From Streptomyces sp. B3I8 (lineage in GTDB: Bacteria; Actinomycetota; Actinomycetes; Streptomycetales; Streptomycetaceae): a stretch of 64,000 nucleotides of DNA. Shown one piece after another: positions 26,471-35,534 of the stretch (within the stretch, counting starts at the first letter, position 1; every line of letters starts with the position of its first letter). A program made the translations under genes and the position numbers. The stretch is taken from assembly GCF_030816915.1 (NCBI RefSeq), contig NZ_JAUSYN010000002.1, forward strand, positions 5,159,501-5,223,500, read 5' to 3'. Under the pieces are notes generated by a model. The model had not been told where the DNA came from, did no database searches, and saw only the letters and a list, made by a program, of their open reading frames with translations.

Positions 26471-27460
26471 CTAGCGCCGGCCGCCGAGCCCCTCGGGGGC
26501 TGCGCCCCCTGACCCCCGGGGTGTGTTGTCGGCCGCCGGCCGGTGGGGCTCCTCGCGCGGTTCCCCGCGCCCCTGAAGGCTGGGGGTGCCCCCTTGCTCC
26601 GTAGGGCTGCGTGGGCGCGACCGGCCGTCGATCACCCGCGCGAAGCCGATCAGAAGTACCGCCCCCACACACCAGCTCGCCGCCACGTCCACCGGCCAGT
26701 GGTACCCCCGGCGCACCAACCCGTAGGAGACGCCGAGCGTCAGCGCGGTGCACACGGTGAGAGTCGCCCGGCGTGCCCATCGCGCGGTGAGGAGTGGGAC
26801 GAGCAGCAGGGCCACCGCCCCGTACGCCACCATCGCCGTCGCCGTGTGCCCGGACGGGTAGTAGCCCGTCCCCGCCGGGACCGCGGGCGTACCGGGCCGC
26901 TCCGTCCAGTTCTTGAACGGGACGACGACCGCCGGCACCGCCGCCATCAGCAGCAGCGCGGCACAGGGCCGCAGCCACCACCGGTCTGTACCAGTGGCGC
27001 GGAGCCGCCACGCGGCCCACCCCGCGCACAGCACGAGCACCGGAACGGCGACCTGGACATTGCCGAGATCGGAGAGGAGCTCGGAGAGGCGGTCGGGGTG
27101 GACCAGCGTCCGGCTGAGCCGCGCGTCGGCGCGCAACAAGGGGCCGTCGACCAGAACCTGCCAGGTCAGAAGGGTGAACAGCAGGGCCGGGACGGCGAGC
27201 AGCGCGACGAACCGAGGGGTGGAGAGGGAGGGGGGAAAGAGGCCGGCCGACCCGGAACAGGGGGGGGAGGTTCCGGGCCGGCCGTCCGGACCGGTGTGCC
27301 GCCCGCCCCGGGGGGTGTGGGACGAGCGGCCATCCGATCGGTGAGGAGATCCGGGGCCGGGGGCCCCGGGTGTGTGCGCGAGGGCACGACCAGGTCGAAG
27401 CCGGGAAGGCCACGGCCGGGACTCGTCCACAGTGCCCTGTGGACGGGGTGTATCTCTCAT
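26471..27460 (-). CDS. PAP2 family phosphatase, integral membrane
   Basis: 329 residues from ATG at 27460. The acid-phosphatase/PAP2 motifs are KNWTERPGTP (Lys and Arg), YPSGHTAT (catalytic His) and GLVRRGYHWPVDV (Arg, His, Asp). Five to six membrane helices surround them. It probably dephosphorylates a lipid phosphate such as phosphatidic acid or undecaprenyl pyrophosphate at the outer face. The first 85 residues are Pro/Arg-rich and disordered, so the start may be downstream. The last 45 residues (SLQGRGEPREEPHRP...) are encoded by a copy of the dispersed palindromic repeat at 26553-26572. The stop codon lies in the CTAG that bounds the MITE. Confidence 0.83.
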   Translation of the reverse strand: MRDTPRPQGTVDESRPWPSRLRPGRALAHTPGAPGPGSPHRSDGRSSHTPRGGRHTGPDGRPGTSPPCSGSAGLFPPSLSTPRFVALLAVPALLFTLLTWQVLVDGPLLRADARLSRTLVHPDRLSELLSDLGNVQVAVPVLVLCAGWAAWRLRATGTDRWWLRPCAALLLMAAVPAVVVPFKNWTERPGTPAVPAGTGYYPSGHTATAMVAYGAVALLLVPLLTARWARRATLTVCTALTLGVSYGLVRRGYHWPVDVAASWCVGAVLLIGFARVIDGRSRPRSPTEQGGTPSLQGRGEPREEPHRPAADNTPRGSGGAAPEGLGGRR

Positions 27461-27579
27461 CTGGGGAGAACCTACGGCAGCCGGGGGGCTCGTGGCACCC
27501 GGAAAGCCGGGACGCCATGCACCTTGCACACGTTCTTCACGTGCGTGGACACGGGTTCGACAGACGTGCGGAGCATGGA

Positions 27580-28914
27580 TCAGATGCGCGCGAACGCCTG
27601 CTCGATGATGTCGAGGCCCTCGGTGAGCAGTTCCTCGCCGATGACGAGCGGCGGCAGGAAGCGCAGCACGTTGCCGTAGGTGCCACAGGTCAGGACCAGT
27701 AGACCCTCGGCGTGGCAGGCCTTGGCCAGCGCGGCGGTCGCCTCGGGGTCCGGCTCCTTGGTGGCGCGGTCCTTGACCAGTTCGATCGCGATCATCGCGC
27801 CCCGGCCGCGGACGTCGCCGATGACCTCGTACTTCTCGGCCATCGCGGTGAGGCGCGGCTTCATGACCGCCTCGATTCTCTTGGCCCGCGCGTTGAGGTC
27901 CTGCTCCTTCATGGTCTCGATCGCGCCCAGCGCGCCCGCGCAGGCGACCGGGTTGCCGCCGTAGGTGCCGCCGAGGCCGCCCGCGTGCGCGGCGTCCATG
28001 ATCTCGGCACGGCCGGTGACGGCGGCGAGCGGGAGACCGCCCGCGATGCCCTTGGCGGTGGTGATCAGGTCCGGGACGATGCCCTCGTCCTCGCAGGCGA
28101 ACCACTGGCCCGTGCGGCAGAAGCCGGACTGGATCTCGTCGGCGACGAAGACGATGCCGTTGTCCGCGGCGAACTGCCGGATCGCGGGCAGGAAGCCCTT
28201 GGCCGGCTCGATGAAGCCGCCCTCGCCGAGCACCGGCTCGATGATGATCGCGGCCACGTTGTCCGCGCCCACCTGCTTGCTGATCTCGTCGATCGCCTGC
28301 GCGGCGGCCTCGGGGCCCGCGTTCTCCGGGCCGGTCGGCCAGCGGTAGCCGTAGGCCACCGGCACCCGGTACACCTCGGGGGCGAACGGGCCGAAGCCGT
28401 GCTTGTACGGCATGTTCTTCGCGGTCAGCGCCATGGTGAGGTTGGTGCGGCCGTGGTAGCCGTGGTCGAAGACGACGACGGCCTGCCGCTTGGTGTACGC
28501 CCGCGCGATCTTCACGGCGTTCTCGACGGCCTCGGCGCCCGAGTTGAACAGCGCCGACTTCTTGGCGTGGTCGCCCGGGGTCAGCTCGGCCAGCGCCTCG
28601 GCGACGGCGACGTACCCCTCGTACGGCGTGACCATGAAACAGGTGTGGGTGAAGTCGGCGAGCTGCGCGGACGCCCGGCGCACGACGGCCTCCGCGGAGG
28701 CGCCGACGCTGGTGACCGCGATGCCGGAGCCGAAGTCGATCAGACGGTTGCCGTCGACGTCCTCGATGATGCCGCCGCCGGCCCGGGTGACGAAGACGGG
28801 CAGGGTCGAGCCCACGCCCCGGGCCACCGCGGCCGTGCGGCGGGCCTGCAGCTCCTGCGACTTCGGGCCCGGAATGGCCGTGGCGAGGTGGCGCTCCTGC
28901 GGAAGTGCGGTCAT
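27580..28914 (-). CDS. gabT: 4-aminobutyrate aminotransferase
   Basis: 444 residues from ATG at 28914, preceded by GGAG. It is a class III PLP aminotransferase with the GabT pattern: LFNSGAEAVENAVKIAR, FDHGYHGRTNLTMALTAK, IIEPVLGEGGF, VADEIQSGFCRTG, and the PLP lysine in TTAKGIAGGLPLAAVTGR followed by GGTYGGNPVACAGA. It transfers the amino group of GABA to 2-oxoglutarate, yielding succinate semialdehyde. The PucR regulator and aldehyde dehydrogenase at 31.9-35.4 kb complete this route. It is divergent from the large membrane ATPase gene. Confidence 0.93.
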   Translation of the reverse strand: MTALPQERHLATAIPGPKSQELQARRTAAVARGVGSTLPVFVTRAGGGIIEDVDGNRLIDFGSGIAVTSVGASAEAVVRRASAQLADFTHTCFMVTPYEGYVAVAEALAELTPGDHAKKSALFNSGAEAVENAVKIARAYTKRQAVVVFDHGYHGRTNLTMALTAKNMPYKHGFGPFAPEVYRVPVAYGYRWPTGPENAGPEAAAQAIDEISKQVGADNVAAIIIEPVLGEGGFIEPAKGFLPAIRQFAADNGIVFVADEIQSGFCRTGQWFACEDEGIVPDLITTAKGIAGGLPLAAVTGRAEIMDAAHAGGLGGTYGGNPVACAGALGAIETMKEQDLNARAKRIEAVMKPRLTAMAEKYEVIGDVRGRGAMIAIELVKDRATKEPDPEATAALAKACHAEGLLVLTCGTYGNVLRFLPPLVIGEELLTEGLDIIEQAFARI

Positions 28915-29154
28915 GGGGGGCTCCAGGGTGGTCGTGCTCCGACGGGCGGTGTGCGGACGTGCGGCTTCTTTCTTCCGCAGGCTAGGTCCGGGGCCGGGAG
29001 GTGGGCATGCTCCATGTGGGCGTTTTCCGCGCCGGCCGTTGTCCGTGGTGGACATGGCCGCGGGCCCGGCGGTGTGAGCGGTGGCCCGCGCCTGGCGGGG
29101 CGTTAGATTGACGTGCTGATGGTGGATGGAGCGGCAACCCAGGGGGCAACGGCC

Positions 29155-31686
29155 ATGGACAGCGACGGTACCCAGGACGCGCGGGGCACGGAGGCCCACC
29201 CCGTGCCGCGCCCGGCAGGCCCGCCCGGCACGCCCCCGCGGCCGAGCCGGGCACCGGCGGTGCCCCCGCACCCCGGCACGGGGCCAGGGCCGGGCGCGTC
29301 CCCTTACTCCGGTACGGGGCCGGTCGCGTCCTCGTATCCCGGCGCGGCGCCCGGTGCGTCCCCGTACCCCGGCGCGGCGCCCGGTGTTCCGCCCGTTCCC
29401 GCTCAGGCTTCCGGCGCCCCCTCCACCGTCGCCGCCTGGCTCGACGAGGACAGGCCGGCCGCGCGGCCCGGGATCTGGCGGTTCGGACACCGCACCAAGG
29501 AGGTCCGGGAACGGCTCGCTCCGGTCACCGTGGCGGGCCTGCTGATCCCGCTCGTCGCCGCGATCGGCGTCTGGTCGATGTGGGAGCGCGGCTACCTGCC
29601 GTACAAGGGCACCATCCTGCGGATGTTCTCGCCGAACGACTGGTGGTGGCCGCTCACGGTGTCCTCGCCCCGGCCGGTCGAGGGCTGGAACCCGGGAGTC
29701 CTCCCCGGCGAGCACTACCTGGTGGTCGCCGACGGGGTCTTCTTCGGCCTGCTGGTGTGCGCCGTGGCCATGCTCGGGAGCTGGCGCGCCATCCTCCGCC
29801 ACTACATGGACCGTCTCTCCCCGCCGGTACGCGTCCTCGCCTCCGCCGGACTCGCCCTCGTGGCCCTCAGCCTCGTCTTCCCCGAGGCGTTCCCCGGCGT
29901 CGGATGGTCCGCCGTGCCGGTCGTCGACCCGCTGCTGTCCCTCTTCGTACTGCTCACCGACGGCTACGAGCTCATGGCCTCGGCCCTGTTCACGTACACG
30001 CTGTACACGGTCATCACGCTGCTCGTGGTGTGGCCGTTCGCCCGCCTGGGGAACTGGCGGGACTACGCGCGCGAGCTGCTCGCCCGGCCGGGGCCGGACA
30101 GCGCCCCCGGCGCCCTCCCCGTCGTCCGCCCCCGCTCCCACTGGCCCCTGCTGCGCGACGCGGGCCAGTACGACATCGCCGACCTGCTCACCGCCGAGGT
30201 CGCCGGCGGGCGGATGAACGACGTCGACTGCGTCCGCGTCGAACACGCCTTCGAGACCGCCCGGCGCGACGCCGGGCTGGGCGCGTTCCGCGACAGCGTG
30301 CTGCGCCGGGGCGGCGCCGCCGCGACACACCCCTCCGGCGCCCGGGACCTGCCGCGCCGCACCGCCCGGCACGACCTGCTCACCGGCCAGGTGCGGATCG
30401 GCCGCTGGGCGGAGTCCGAACGCACCCCGCACTCCTACCGGGAGGCCGGCGCGGCCCTCGGCCCGGACGTGCTCGGCACCTCGCTCCTCGCCGTCGGCCC
30501 CTCCGGGTCCGGCAAGACCCGCACCCTCGTCGAACCGGTCACCGAGTCGCTCGCGCTGCAGGCGCTCACCGGGTCCTGCGCCGTCGTCGCGGTCTCCGCG
30601 GCCGGGAGTCCGCTCGGCGCGGACGACTCCTTCGACGTGATCGTCCGCATCGGTGACCCCTCCTCCGTGCACGACCTCGACCCGTACGCCGAGACCGACG
30701 ACCCGGACGAGGCGGCCGGGATCCTCGCCGAGGCGCTGGTGGGCGACCTGGAGGTGGTGAGCGCCCAGAGCGCCGCCACCGCGCTGGCCCAGCTCCTCGG
30801 TCCCTTCCGCGCGGTGCACGGCCGCTTCCCCGCCCTGCCGGAGCTGCGCGAACTGCTGGAGGGGGAGGAGAACGCGCTGACCGGGCTGCGGGAGGCGCTC
30901 GCCGCGAGCGGGAACGACCTCATGCGCCGCGAACTCGACGCCCGCCTGCGGCAGACGGGGATGCCCGGCGACCCGGGGCGGGCCCTCGCCGACCGGCTCT
31001 CGCTGCTGAACCGGCCGTTGTTCGCCGACTTCTTCGGCGGCGGCGGACCCGGCCGCCCCTTCTCCCTCCGCGCGATCGCCCACCACCCCCTGCGGGTACG
31101 GATCGATCTGCCCGAGCGCGGCCACGAGGAGGCCGGCCGGCTGATCACCCGCCTCGTCCTCGCCCAGTTCCACACCGTCGTCCGCACCCGGCGTCCGCAC
31201 TTCGCCTGCCTGGTCCTGGACGACGCCACGGGCACGGTCACCACGGAATCGGTGCGCCGCATCCAGCGGCTGCGCTCGCAGCACGCGGGTGTCCTGCTCA
31301 CCCTGCGCACCGTCGGTGACGTCCCCGAGGCCCTGCACGGTCCGCTCTACGGGGCGGTCGGCTGCCGCATGGCCTTCTGCGGCGTCACCACCTGGGACGG
31401 CAGCCGGTTCGCGCAGACCTGGGGCACCGAGTGGGTGGAGACCACGGAGGTCGCCAAGCACACGGTCTTCGCCGACCAGCCGATGACCCGGGCCATCCAC
31501 AAGGTGCGCAAGCTGATGACGGGCAAGGCGGTGACGACGGACGCGGTCACCGTGCGCCAGGTCGAACGCGAGCGGTGGTCGGCGTCGGAACTGACGCAGG
31601 CGGTGCCGCCCGGGCACGCGGTGCTCTCCCTGATCGACGTCGAGGGCCGGCACACGCCGCCGCTCCTGGTGGACCTGCGGAGCTGA
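29155..31686 (+). CDS. Large membrane-anchored P-loop ATPase (TraD/VirB4/FtsK-like)
   Basis: 843 residues from ATG at 29155, which follows AGGGGG; an ATG at 29119 is possible. Residues 1-100 are Pro/Gly/Ala-rich with a PGASPYPGAAPG repeat. Four hydrophobic segments follow (around residues 125-300). Then comes a P-loop domain with Walker A VGPSGSGKT (near residue 450) and a Walker B-like FACLVLDDATG (near residue 685), and a C-terminal RSQHAGVLLTLRTVGDVPEAL resembling the motif III region of TraD-type pumps. Streptomyces annotations call it an ATP/GTP-binding protein. It might move DNA or protein across the membrane. No conjugation genes are nearby, so the role is unknown. Confidence 0.75.
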   Translation: MDSDGTQDARGTEAHPVPRPAGPPGTPPRPSRAPAVPPHPGTGPGPGASPYSGTGPVASSYPGAAPGASPYPGAAPGVPPVPAQASGAPSTVAAWLDEDRPAARPGIWRFGHRTKEVRERLAPVTVAGLLIPLVAAIGVWSMWERGYLPYKGTILRMFSPNDWWWPLTVSSPRPVEGWNPGVLPGEHYLVVADGVFFGLLVCAVAMLGSWRAILRHYMDRLSPPVRVLASAGLALVALSLVFPEAFPGVGWSAVPVVDPLLSLFVLLTDGYELMASALFTYTLYTVITLLVVWPFARLGNWRDYARELLARPGPDSAPGALPVVRPRSHWPLLRDAGQYDIADLLTAEVAGGRMNDVDCVRVEHAFETARRDAGLGAFRDSVLRRGGAAATHPSGARDLPRRTARHDLLTGQVRIGRWAESERTPHSYREAGAALGPDVLGTSLLAVGPSGSGKTRTLVEPVTESLALQALTGSCAVVAVSAAGSPLGADDSFDVIVRIGDPSSVHDLDPYAETDDPDEAAGILAEALVGDLEVVSAQSAATALAQLLGPFRAVHGRFPALPELRELLEGEENALTGLREALAASGNDLMRRELDARLRQTGMPGDPGRALADRLSLLNRPLFADFFGGGGPGRPFSLRAIAHHPLRVRIDLPERGHEEAGRLITRLVLAQFHTVVRTRRPHFACLVLDDATGTVTTESVRRIQRLRSQHAGVLLTLRTVGDVPEALHGPLYGAVGCRMAFCGVTTWDGSRFAQTWGTEWVETTEVAKHTVFADQPMTRAIHKVRKLMTGKAVTTDAVTVRQVERERWSASELTQAVPPGHAVLSLIDVEGRHTPPLLVDLRS

Positions 31687-31750
31687 GCCCGCCCCGCCGG
31701 TCGGAGGAACGTATGTTCGGCCACCCGGCACTCCTACGGTGAGGCAGAAT

Positions 31751-31785
31751 CGAAGGTGGCCGTTCATACAGTACGGCCACCTTCG
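31751..31785. terminator. Hairpin terminator after the membrane ATPase gene
   Basis: Perfect 13-base arms CGAAGGTGGCCGT (31751-31763) and ACGGCCACCTTCG (31773-31785) with a nine-base loop, 65 bases after the stop and upstream of the PucR gene. Confidence 0.7.
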
Positions 31786-31853
31786 CGCACCGTCCCGCGT
31801 GCGCCTCTCCCCGCCCCCTCAGCCTGCCGCCCGCAGACCCGACGGAAGGCCCC

Positions 31854-33446
31854 ATGCCGCCCACGCTCGCCTCGCTCGTCCACCATTCCGCGCTCAAGCT
31901 GACCGTGCGCGCGGGGGAGGACCGGCTCGACGTCCCCGTGCGATGGGCGCACGTCAGCGAACTCGCCGACCCCGTCCCCTACATGGAGGGCGGCGAACTG
32001 CTGCTGATCACCGCGCTCAAGCTGGACGCGGAGGACCCCGAGACGATGCGCCGGTACGTCGGACGGCTGGTCGGCGCCGGCGTCGTGGGCCTCGGCTTCG
32101 CGGTCGGGGTCAACTACGAGAACACCCCCGAGGCCCTGGTCGACGCCGCCCGCGAGGCCGGACTGCCGCTCCTCGAAGTGCCCCGCCGCACCCCCTTCCT
32201 CGCCATCAGCAAGGCCGTCTCCGCGGCCATCGCCGCCGACCAGTACCGCGCCGTCACCGCCGGCTTCGCCGCCCAGCGCGAGCTGACCAGGCAGGCGCTC
32301 GGCACCGGCCCCGAGGGCCTGCTCATCGCACTCGCCGGCCAGGTCGACGGATGGGCCGCCCTGTACGACGCCTCCGGCGCCGTCGTCGCCGCCGCGCCCG
32401 AGTGGGCGGGACGGCGCGCGGCACGGCTCACCGCCGACGTCGAACGGCTGCGCGAGCGGCCCGCGCCGGCCAGTTCCGTCGTCACCGGCGGCCAGGGCGG
32501 CGGCGAGGACCGCGTCGAACTGCACAGCCTCGGCACCGGACGCCGCCCGCGCGCCGCGCTCGCCGTGGGCACCGCCGCCGCCCCCGGCACCGCGGAGCGC
32601 TACGCCGTGCACTCCGCGGTCGCCCTGCTCACCCTCCTCACCGAGCGCTCCCGCTCACTGCACCCGGCCGAGCAGCGCATCGGCGCGGCCGTGCTGCGCA
32701 TGCTGCTCGCCGGGGAGCCGGACCACGCGCGGGCGGTCGCCGGGGACCTCTACGGCGACCTGCTCGACGCCCCGTTCCGGCTGCTCCTCGCCGAGGCGCC
32801 CGGGGACGCCGCCCCCGGCGACGACGATCCGCTGGGCGGCCTCGCCGAGTCGGTCGAGTCGGCCGCCGCGCGGGCCGGCGAGCCGGTGCTCGCGGTGCCG
32901 GAGGGCGCCGAGGGGCGGCGGCTGGTCGTCCTGACCGTGGACGGCGGGGCGGCGGGGCGGGCAGGCGCGGAGTACGCCGCCGCGCGGGAGCCGGCGGCCG
33001 GAGCGGGAGCCGGCGAGGACCTGGTGATGGGGCTGTCCGGACCCGCCGGGCCGACCGCGGCGGGCGGCGCCTACCGGCAGGCCGAACAGGCGCTGGCGGT
33101 CGCGCGCCGGCGGGGGCGGGTGCTCGTGGAGCACGACCGGATGGCCACGGGTTCCGTGCTTCCGCTGCTCGCGGACGACGCGGTGCGGGCGTTCGCGGAC
33201 GGGCTCCTGCGGGCGCTGCGCGAGCACGACGCGACGGGGCGGGGGGATCTGGTGGCCTCGCTCAGGGCGTGGTTGTCGCGGCACGGGCAGTGGGACGCGG
33301 CGGCGGCGGATCTCGGTGTGCACCGGCACACCCTGCGCTACCGGATGCGCAGGGTGGAGGAGATCCTGGGGCGCTCCCTGGACGACCCCGATGTCCGCAT
33401 GGAACTGTGGCTCGCCCTGAAGGCGACATCGGCGACGGCCGACTGA
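31854..33446 (+). CDS. PucR family transcriptional regulator
   Basis: 530 residues. The N-terminal PucR domain (residues 1-125) contains VRWAHVSELADPVPYMEGGELLLITAL. A variable GAF-like middle follows. The C-terminal HTH_30 domain reads SLRAWLSRHGQWDAAAADLGVHRHTLRYRMRRVEEILG. PucR proteins activate catabolic operons for purines, GABA and related nitrogen sources. It lies between gabT and an aldehyde dehydrogenase and is a good candidate regulator of GABA use. Confidence 0.87.
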   Translation: MPPTLASLVHHSALKLTVRAGEDRLDVPVRWAHVSELADPVPYMEGGELLLITALKLDAEDPETMRRYVGRLVGAGVVGLGFAVGVNYENTPEALVDAAREAGLPLLEVPRRTPFLAISKAVSAAIAADQYRAVTAGFAAQRELTRQALGTGPEGLLIALAGQVDGWAALYDASGAVVAAAPEWAGRRAARLTADVERLRERPAPASSVVTGGQGGGEDRVELHSLGTGRRPRAALAVGTAAAPGTAERYAVHSAVALLTLLTERSRSLHPAEQRIGAAVLRMLLAGEPDHARAVAGDLYGDLLDAPFRLLLAEAPGDAAPGDDDPLGGLAESVESAAARAGEPVLAVPEGAEGRRLVVLTVDGGAAGRAGAEYAAAREPAAGAGAGEDLVMGLSGPAGPTAAGGAYRQAEQALAVARRRGRVLVEHDRMATGSVLPLLADDAVRAFADGLLRALREHDATGRGDLVASLRAWLSRHGQWDAAAADLGVHRHTLRYRMRRVEEILGRSLDDPDVRMELWLALKATSATAD

Positions 33447-33941
33447 GGCGCCTTCTCCTCGCCCCCGCCGCCCCTGCCCTTCCCTTTCCCACAGGGGGCT
33501 CCGCCCCTTCCCCCCTCCCCGGGGGAGAAAACCGGCCGGGGCACGGGTGGGCGGGACATGCGCGGGTGCGTCGTGGCTGGTCGCGCAGTTCCCCGCGCCC
33601 ATCGAGGCCGGGGCCGCGCCCCGTCTTCAGGAACGCGGGCCCGTGCCGATGCGCGGCTACCGCCGCGCCGCCGTAAGGGGCGCGGGGAACCGCGCGAGAA
33701 GCCACCACCCGGCCGCACTCCTCCCACGGCCCCGGCCACCCGAGCTCCCGGGGTCGAAGGGGCGGAGCCCTTCTCATGGGACGGGAAGGGCAGGGGCGGC
33801 GGGGGCGAGGGAAAAGCGCCCCGCCGATCCGGCGTACCGTGCCCCCCGACCCCGCCACCGTGGACAAACGACCCCCGGCCCGCCGCGCCCTACCGTGGTC
33901 CCACACCCACCCCAGTCCCCCGGAAGGCAGGCGCCCCGCCC
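33447..33941. other. Intergenic region with a large inverted repeat
   Basis: 495 bases without a credible gene, although GC-rich frames stay open. It contains two opposite copies of the dispersed palindromic repeat, TCGCGCAGTTCCCCGCGCCC at 33581-33600 and GGGCGCGGGGAACCGCGCGA at 33678-33697, able to pair over a 77-base loop. Confidence 0.5.
33581..33697. repeat. Inverted pair of the dispersed GC-rich repeat
   Basis: Left arm 33581-33600 and right arm 33678-33697 are complementary with one A-C mismatch. The same core occurs at 13321, 13391, 26553, 48211 and 56121-56156. Confidence 0.6.
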
Positions 33942-35387
33942 ATGACCTCCACCCACGCCTTCTGGCTCGCCGGCCGCCAGGCCACCGGCGAGCACACCCT
34001 CGACGTCACCTCCCCCTGGGACGGCCGGCTCGTCGGCACCGTCTCCCTGCCGACCGACGCCCAGGTCGAGGAGGCCGTTTCCGCCGCCCACGCCGTCCGG
34101 GACGAGTTCGCCGCCACCCCCGCCCACGTACGCGCCGCCGCCCTCGACCACGTCGCCCGCCGCCTCGGCGACCGCGCCGAGGAGATCGCCGCACTGATCT
34201 CCGGCGAGAACGGCAAGCCCGTCAAGTGGGCCCGCGGCGAGGTCGGCCGCGCGGTCTCCGTCTTCCGCTTCGCCGCCGAGGAGGCCCGCCGCTTCAACGG
34301 CGGCGAGGCCCAGCGCCTCGACACCGACGCCGGCGGCCAGGGCCGCCTCGCCCTGACCCGCCGCTTCCCCAAGGGCGCCGTCCTCGGCATCGCCCCGTTC
34401 AACTTCCCGCTCAACCTGTGCGCCCACAAGGTCGCCCCGGCCATCGCCGCAGGCGCCCCGATCGTCCTCAAGCCGGCCCCGGCCACCCCCCTCTCCGCGC
34501 TGATCCTCGGCGAACTGCTCGCCGAGACCGAGCTGCCCGCCGGCTCCTGGAGCGTCCTGCCGGTGCCCAACGACCGCATGCCCGCCCTCGTCCAGGACGA
34601 GCGGCTGCCGGTCATCTCCTTCACCGGCTCCGACAAGGTCGGCTACGCGATCATGGACTCGGTGCCGCGCAAACACTGCACCCTGGAGCTCGGCGGCAAC
34701 GGCGCGGCCGTCGTCCTCGCCGACTGGGCGAGCGACGCGGACCTCGACCTGGCCGCGCGGCGCATCGCCACCTTCTCCAACTACCAGGGCGGCCAGTCCT
34801 GCATCTCCGTGCAGCGCGTGATCGCCGACGCCGCCGTGTACGACCGGCTGCTGCCGCGCCTCGTCGCCGCCGTCGAGGCCCAGGTCACCGGCGACCCGGC
34901 CGACGACGCGACCGATGTCGGCCCGCTGGTCAGCGAGGACGCGGCCAAGCGCGTCGAGACGTGGGTCGAGGAGGCCGTCGAGGGCGGCGCCACCCTGCAC
35001 ACCGGCGGCAAACGCGAGGGCGCCTCGTACGCTCCTGCCGTCCTCACCGGCGTGCCCGCCACCGCCACGCTCGCCCACGAGGAGGTCTTCGGGCCGGTCC
35101 TCACCGTGCAGAGGGTGGACGGCGAGGCCGAGGCGTTCGCCGCCGTCAACGACTCCAAGTACGGCCTCCAGGCGGGCGTGTTCACCCACGACCTCCAGGC
35201 CGCGTTCCGCGCCCACCGTGCGTTGGAGGTGGGCGGCGTGGTCATCGGCGACGTGCCGTCCTACCGCGCCGACCAGATGCCGTACGGCGGCGTCAAGCAG
35301 TCCGGCGTCGGCCGCGAGGGCGTGCGGTTCGCGATGGAGGACTACACCTACGAGCGGGTCCTGGTCCTCACCGGCCTCGCCCTCTGA
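33942..35387 (+). CDS. Aldehyde dehydrogenase, candidate succinate-semialdehyde dehydrogenase
   Basis: 481 residues from ATG at 33942. Motifs: APFNFPLNL at the nucleotide site, catalytic Glu in LELGGNGAAVV, catalytic Cys in YQGGQSCISVQR, and YGGVKQSGVGREG at the end. The FNFPLNL and QGGQSCI combination belongs to the NADP-GAPDH/lactaldehyde-like branch rather than to canonical GabD, so substrate is less certain. The place directly downstream of the PucR gene and near gabT suggests it completes GABA degradation to succinate. A perfect hairpin terminator follows. Confidence 0.82.
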   Translation: MTSTHAFWLAGRQATGEHTLDVTSPWDGRLVGTVSLPTDAQVEEAVSAAHAVRDEFAATPAHVRAAALDHVARRLGDRAEEIAALISGENGKPVKWARGEVGRAVSVFRFAAEEARRFNGGEAQRLDTDAGGQGRLALTRRFPKGAVLGIAPFNFPLNLCAHKVAPAIAAGAPIVLKPAPATPLSALILGELLAETELPAGSWSVLPVPNDRMPALVQDERLPVISFTGSDKVGYAIMDSVPRKHCTLELGGNGAAVVLADWASDADLDLAARRIATFSNYQGGQSCISVQRVIADAAVYDRLLPRLVAAVEAQVTGDPADDATDVGPLVSEDAAKRVETWVEEAVEGGATLHTGGKREGASYAPAVLTGVPATATLAHEEVFGPVLTVQRVDGEAEAFAAVNDSKYGLQAGVFTHDLQAAFRAHRALEVGGVVIGDVPSYRADQMPYGGVKQSGVGREGVRFAMEDYTYERVLVLTGLAL

Positions 35388-35432
35388 GCACACCCGGCCT
35401 CCGAGTACACCCCGCCGAGATGCGGCGCACCA

Positions 35433-35464
35433 CGAGGGCCCGGCAACCGCACGCCGGGCCCTCG
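35433..35464. terminator. Hairpin terminator between convergent genes
   Basis: Perfect 12-base arms CGAGGGCCCGGC (35433-35444) and GCCGGGCCCTCG (35453-35464) with an eight-base loop, between the aldehyde dehydrogenase and the convergent LacI gene. Confidence 0.75.
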
Positions 35465-35534
35465 GCCGTCCCCCCGCCACACATGCCGGACCGACCCGTG
35501 CCGTCGGCATACAGCGCCGGCCCGGTTCTTGTCA

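Noticed and set aside
27580..31767. 1,395-codon minus-strand open frame extending gabT upstream
   Set aside because: The gabT similarity begins at 28914 behind a good ribosome-binding site; the upstream part is antisense to the membrane ATPase gene.
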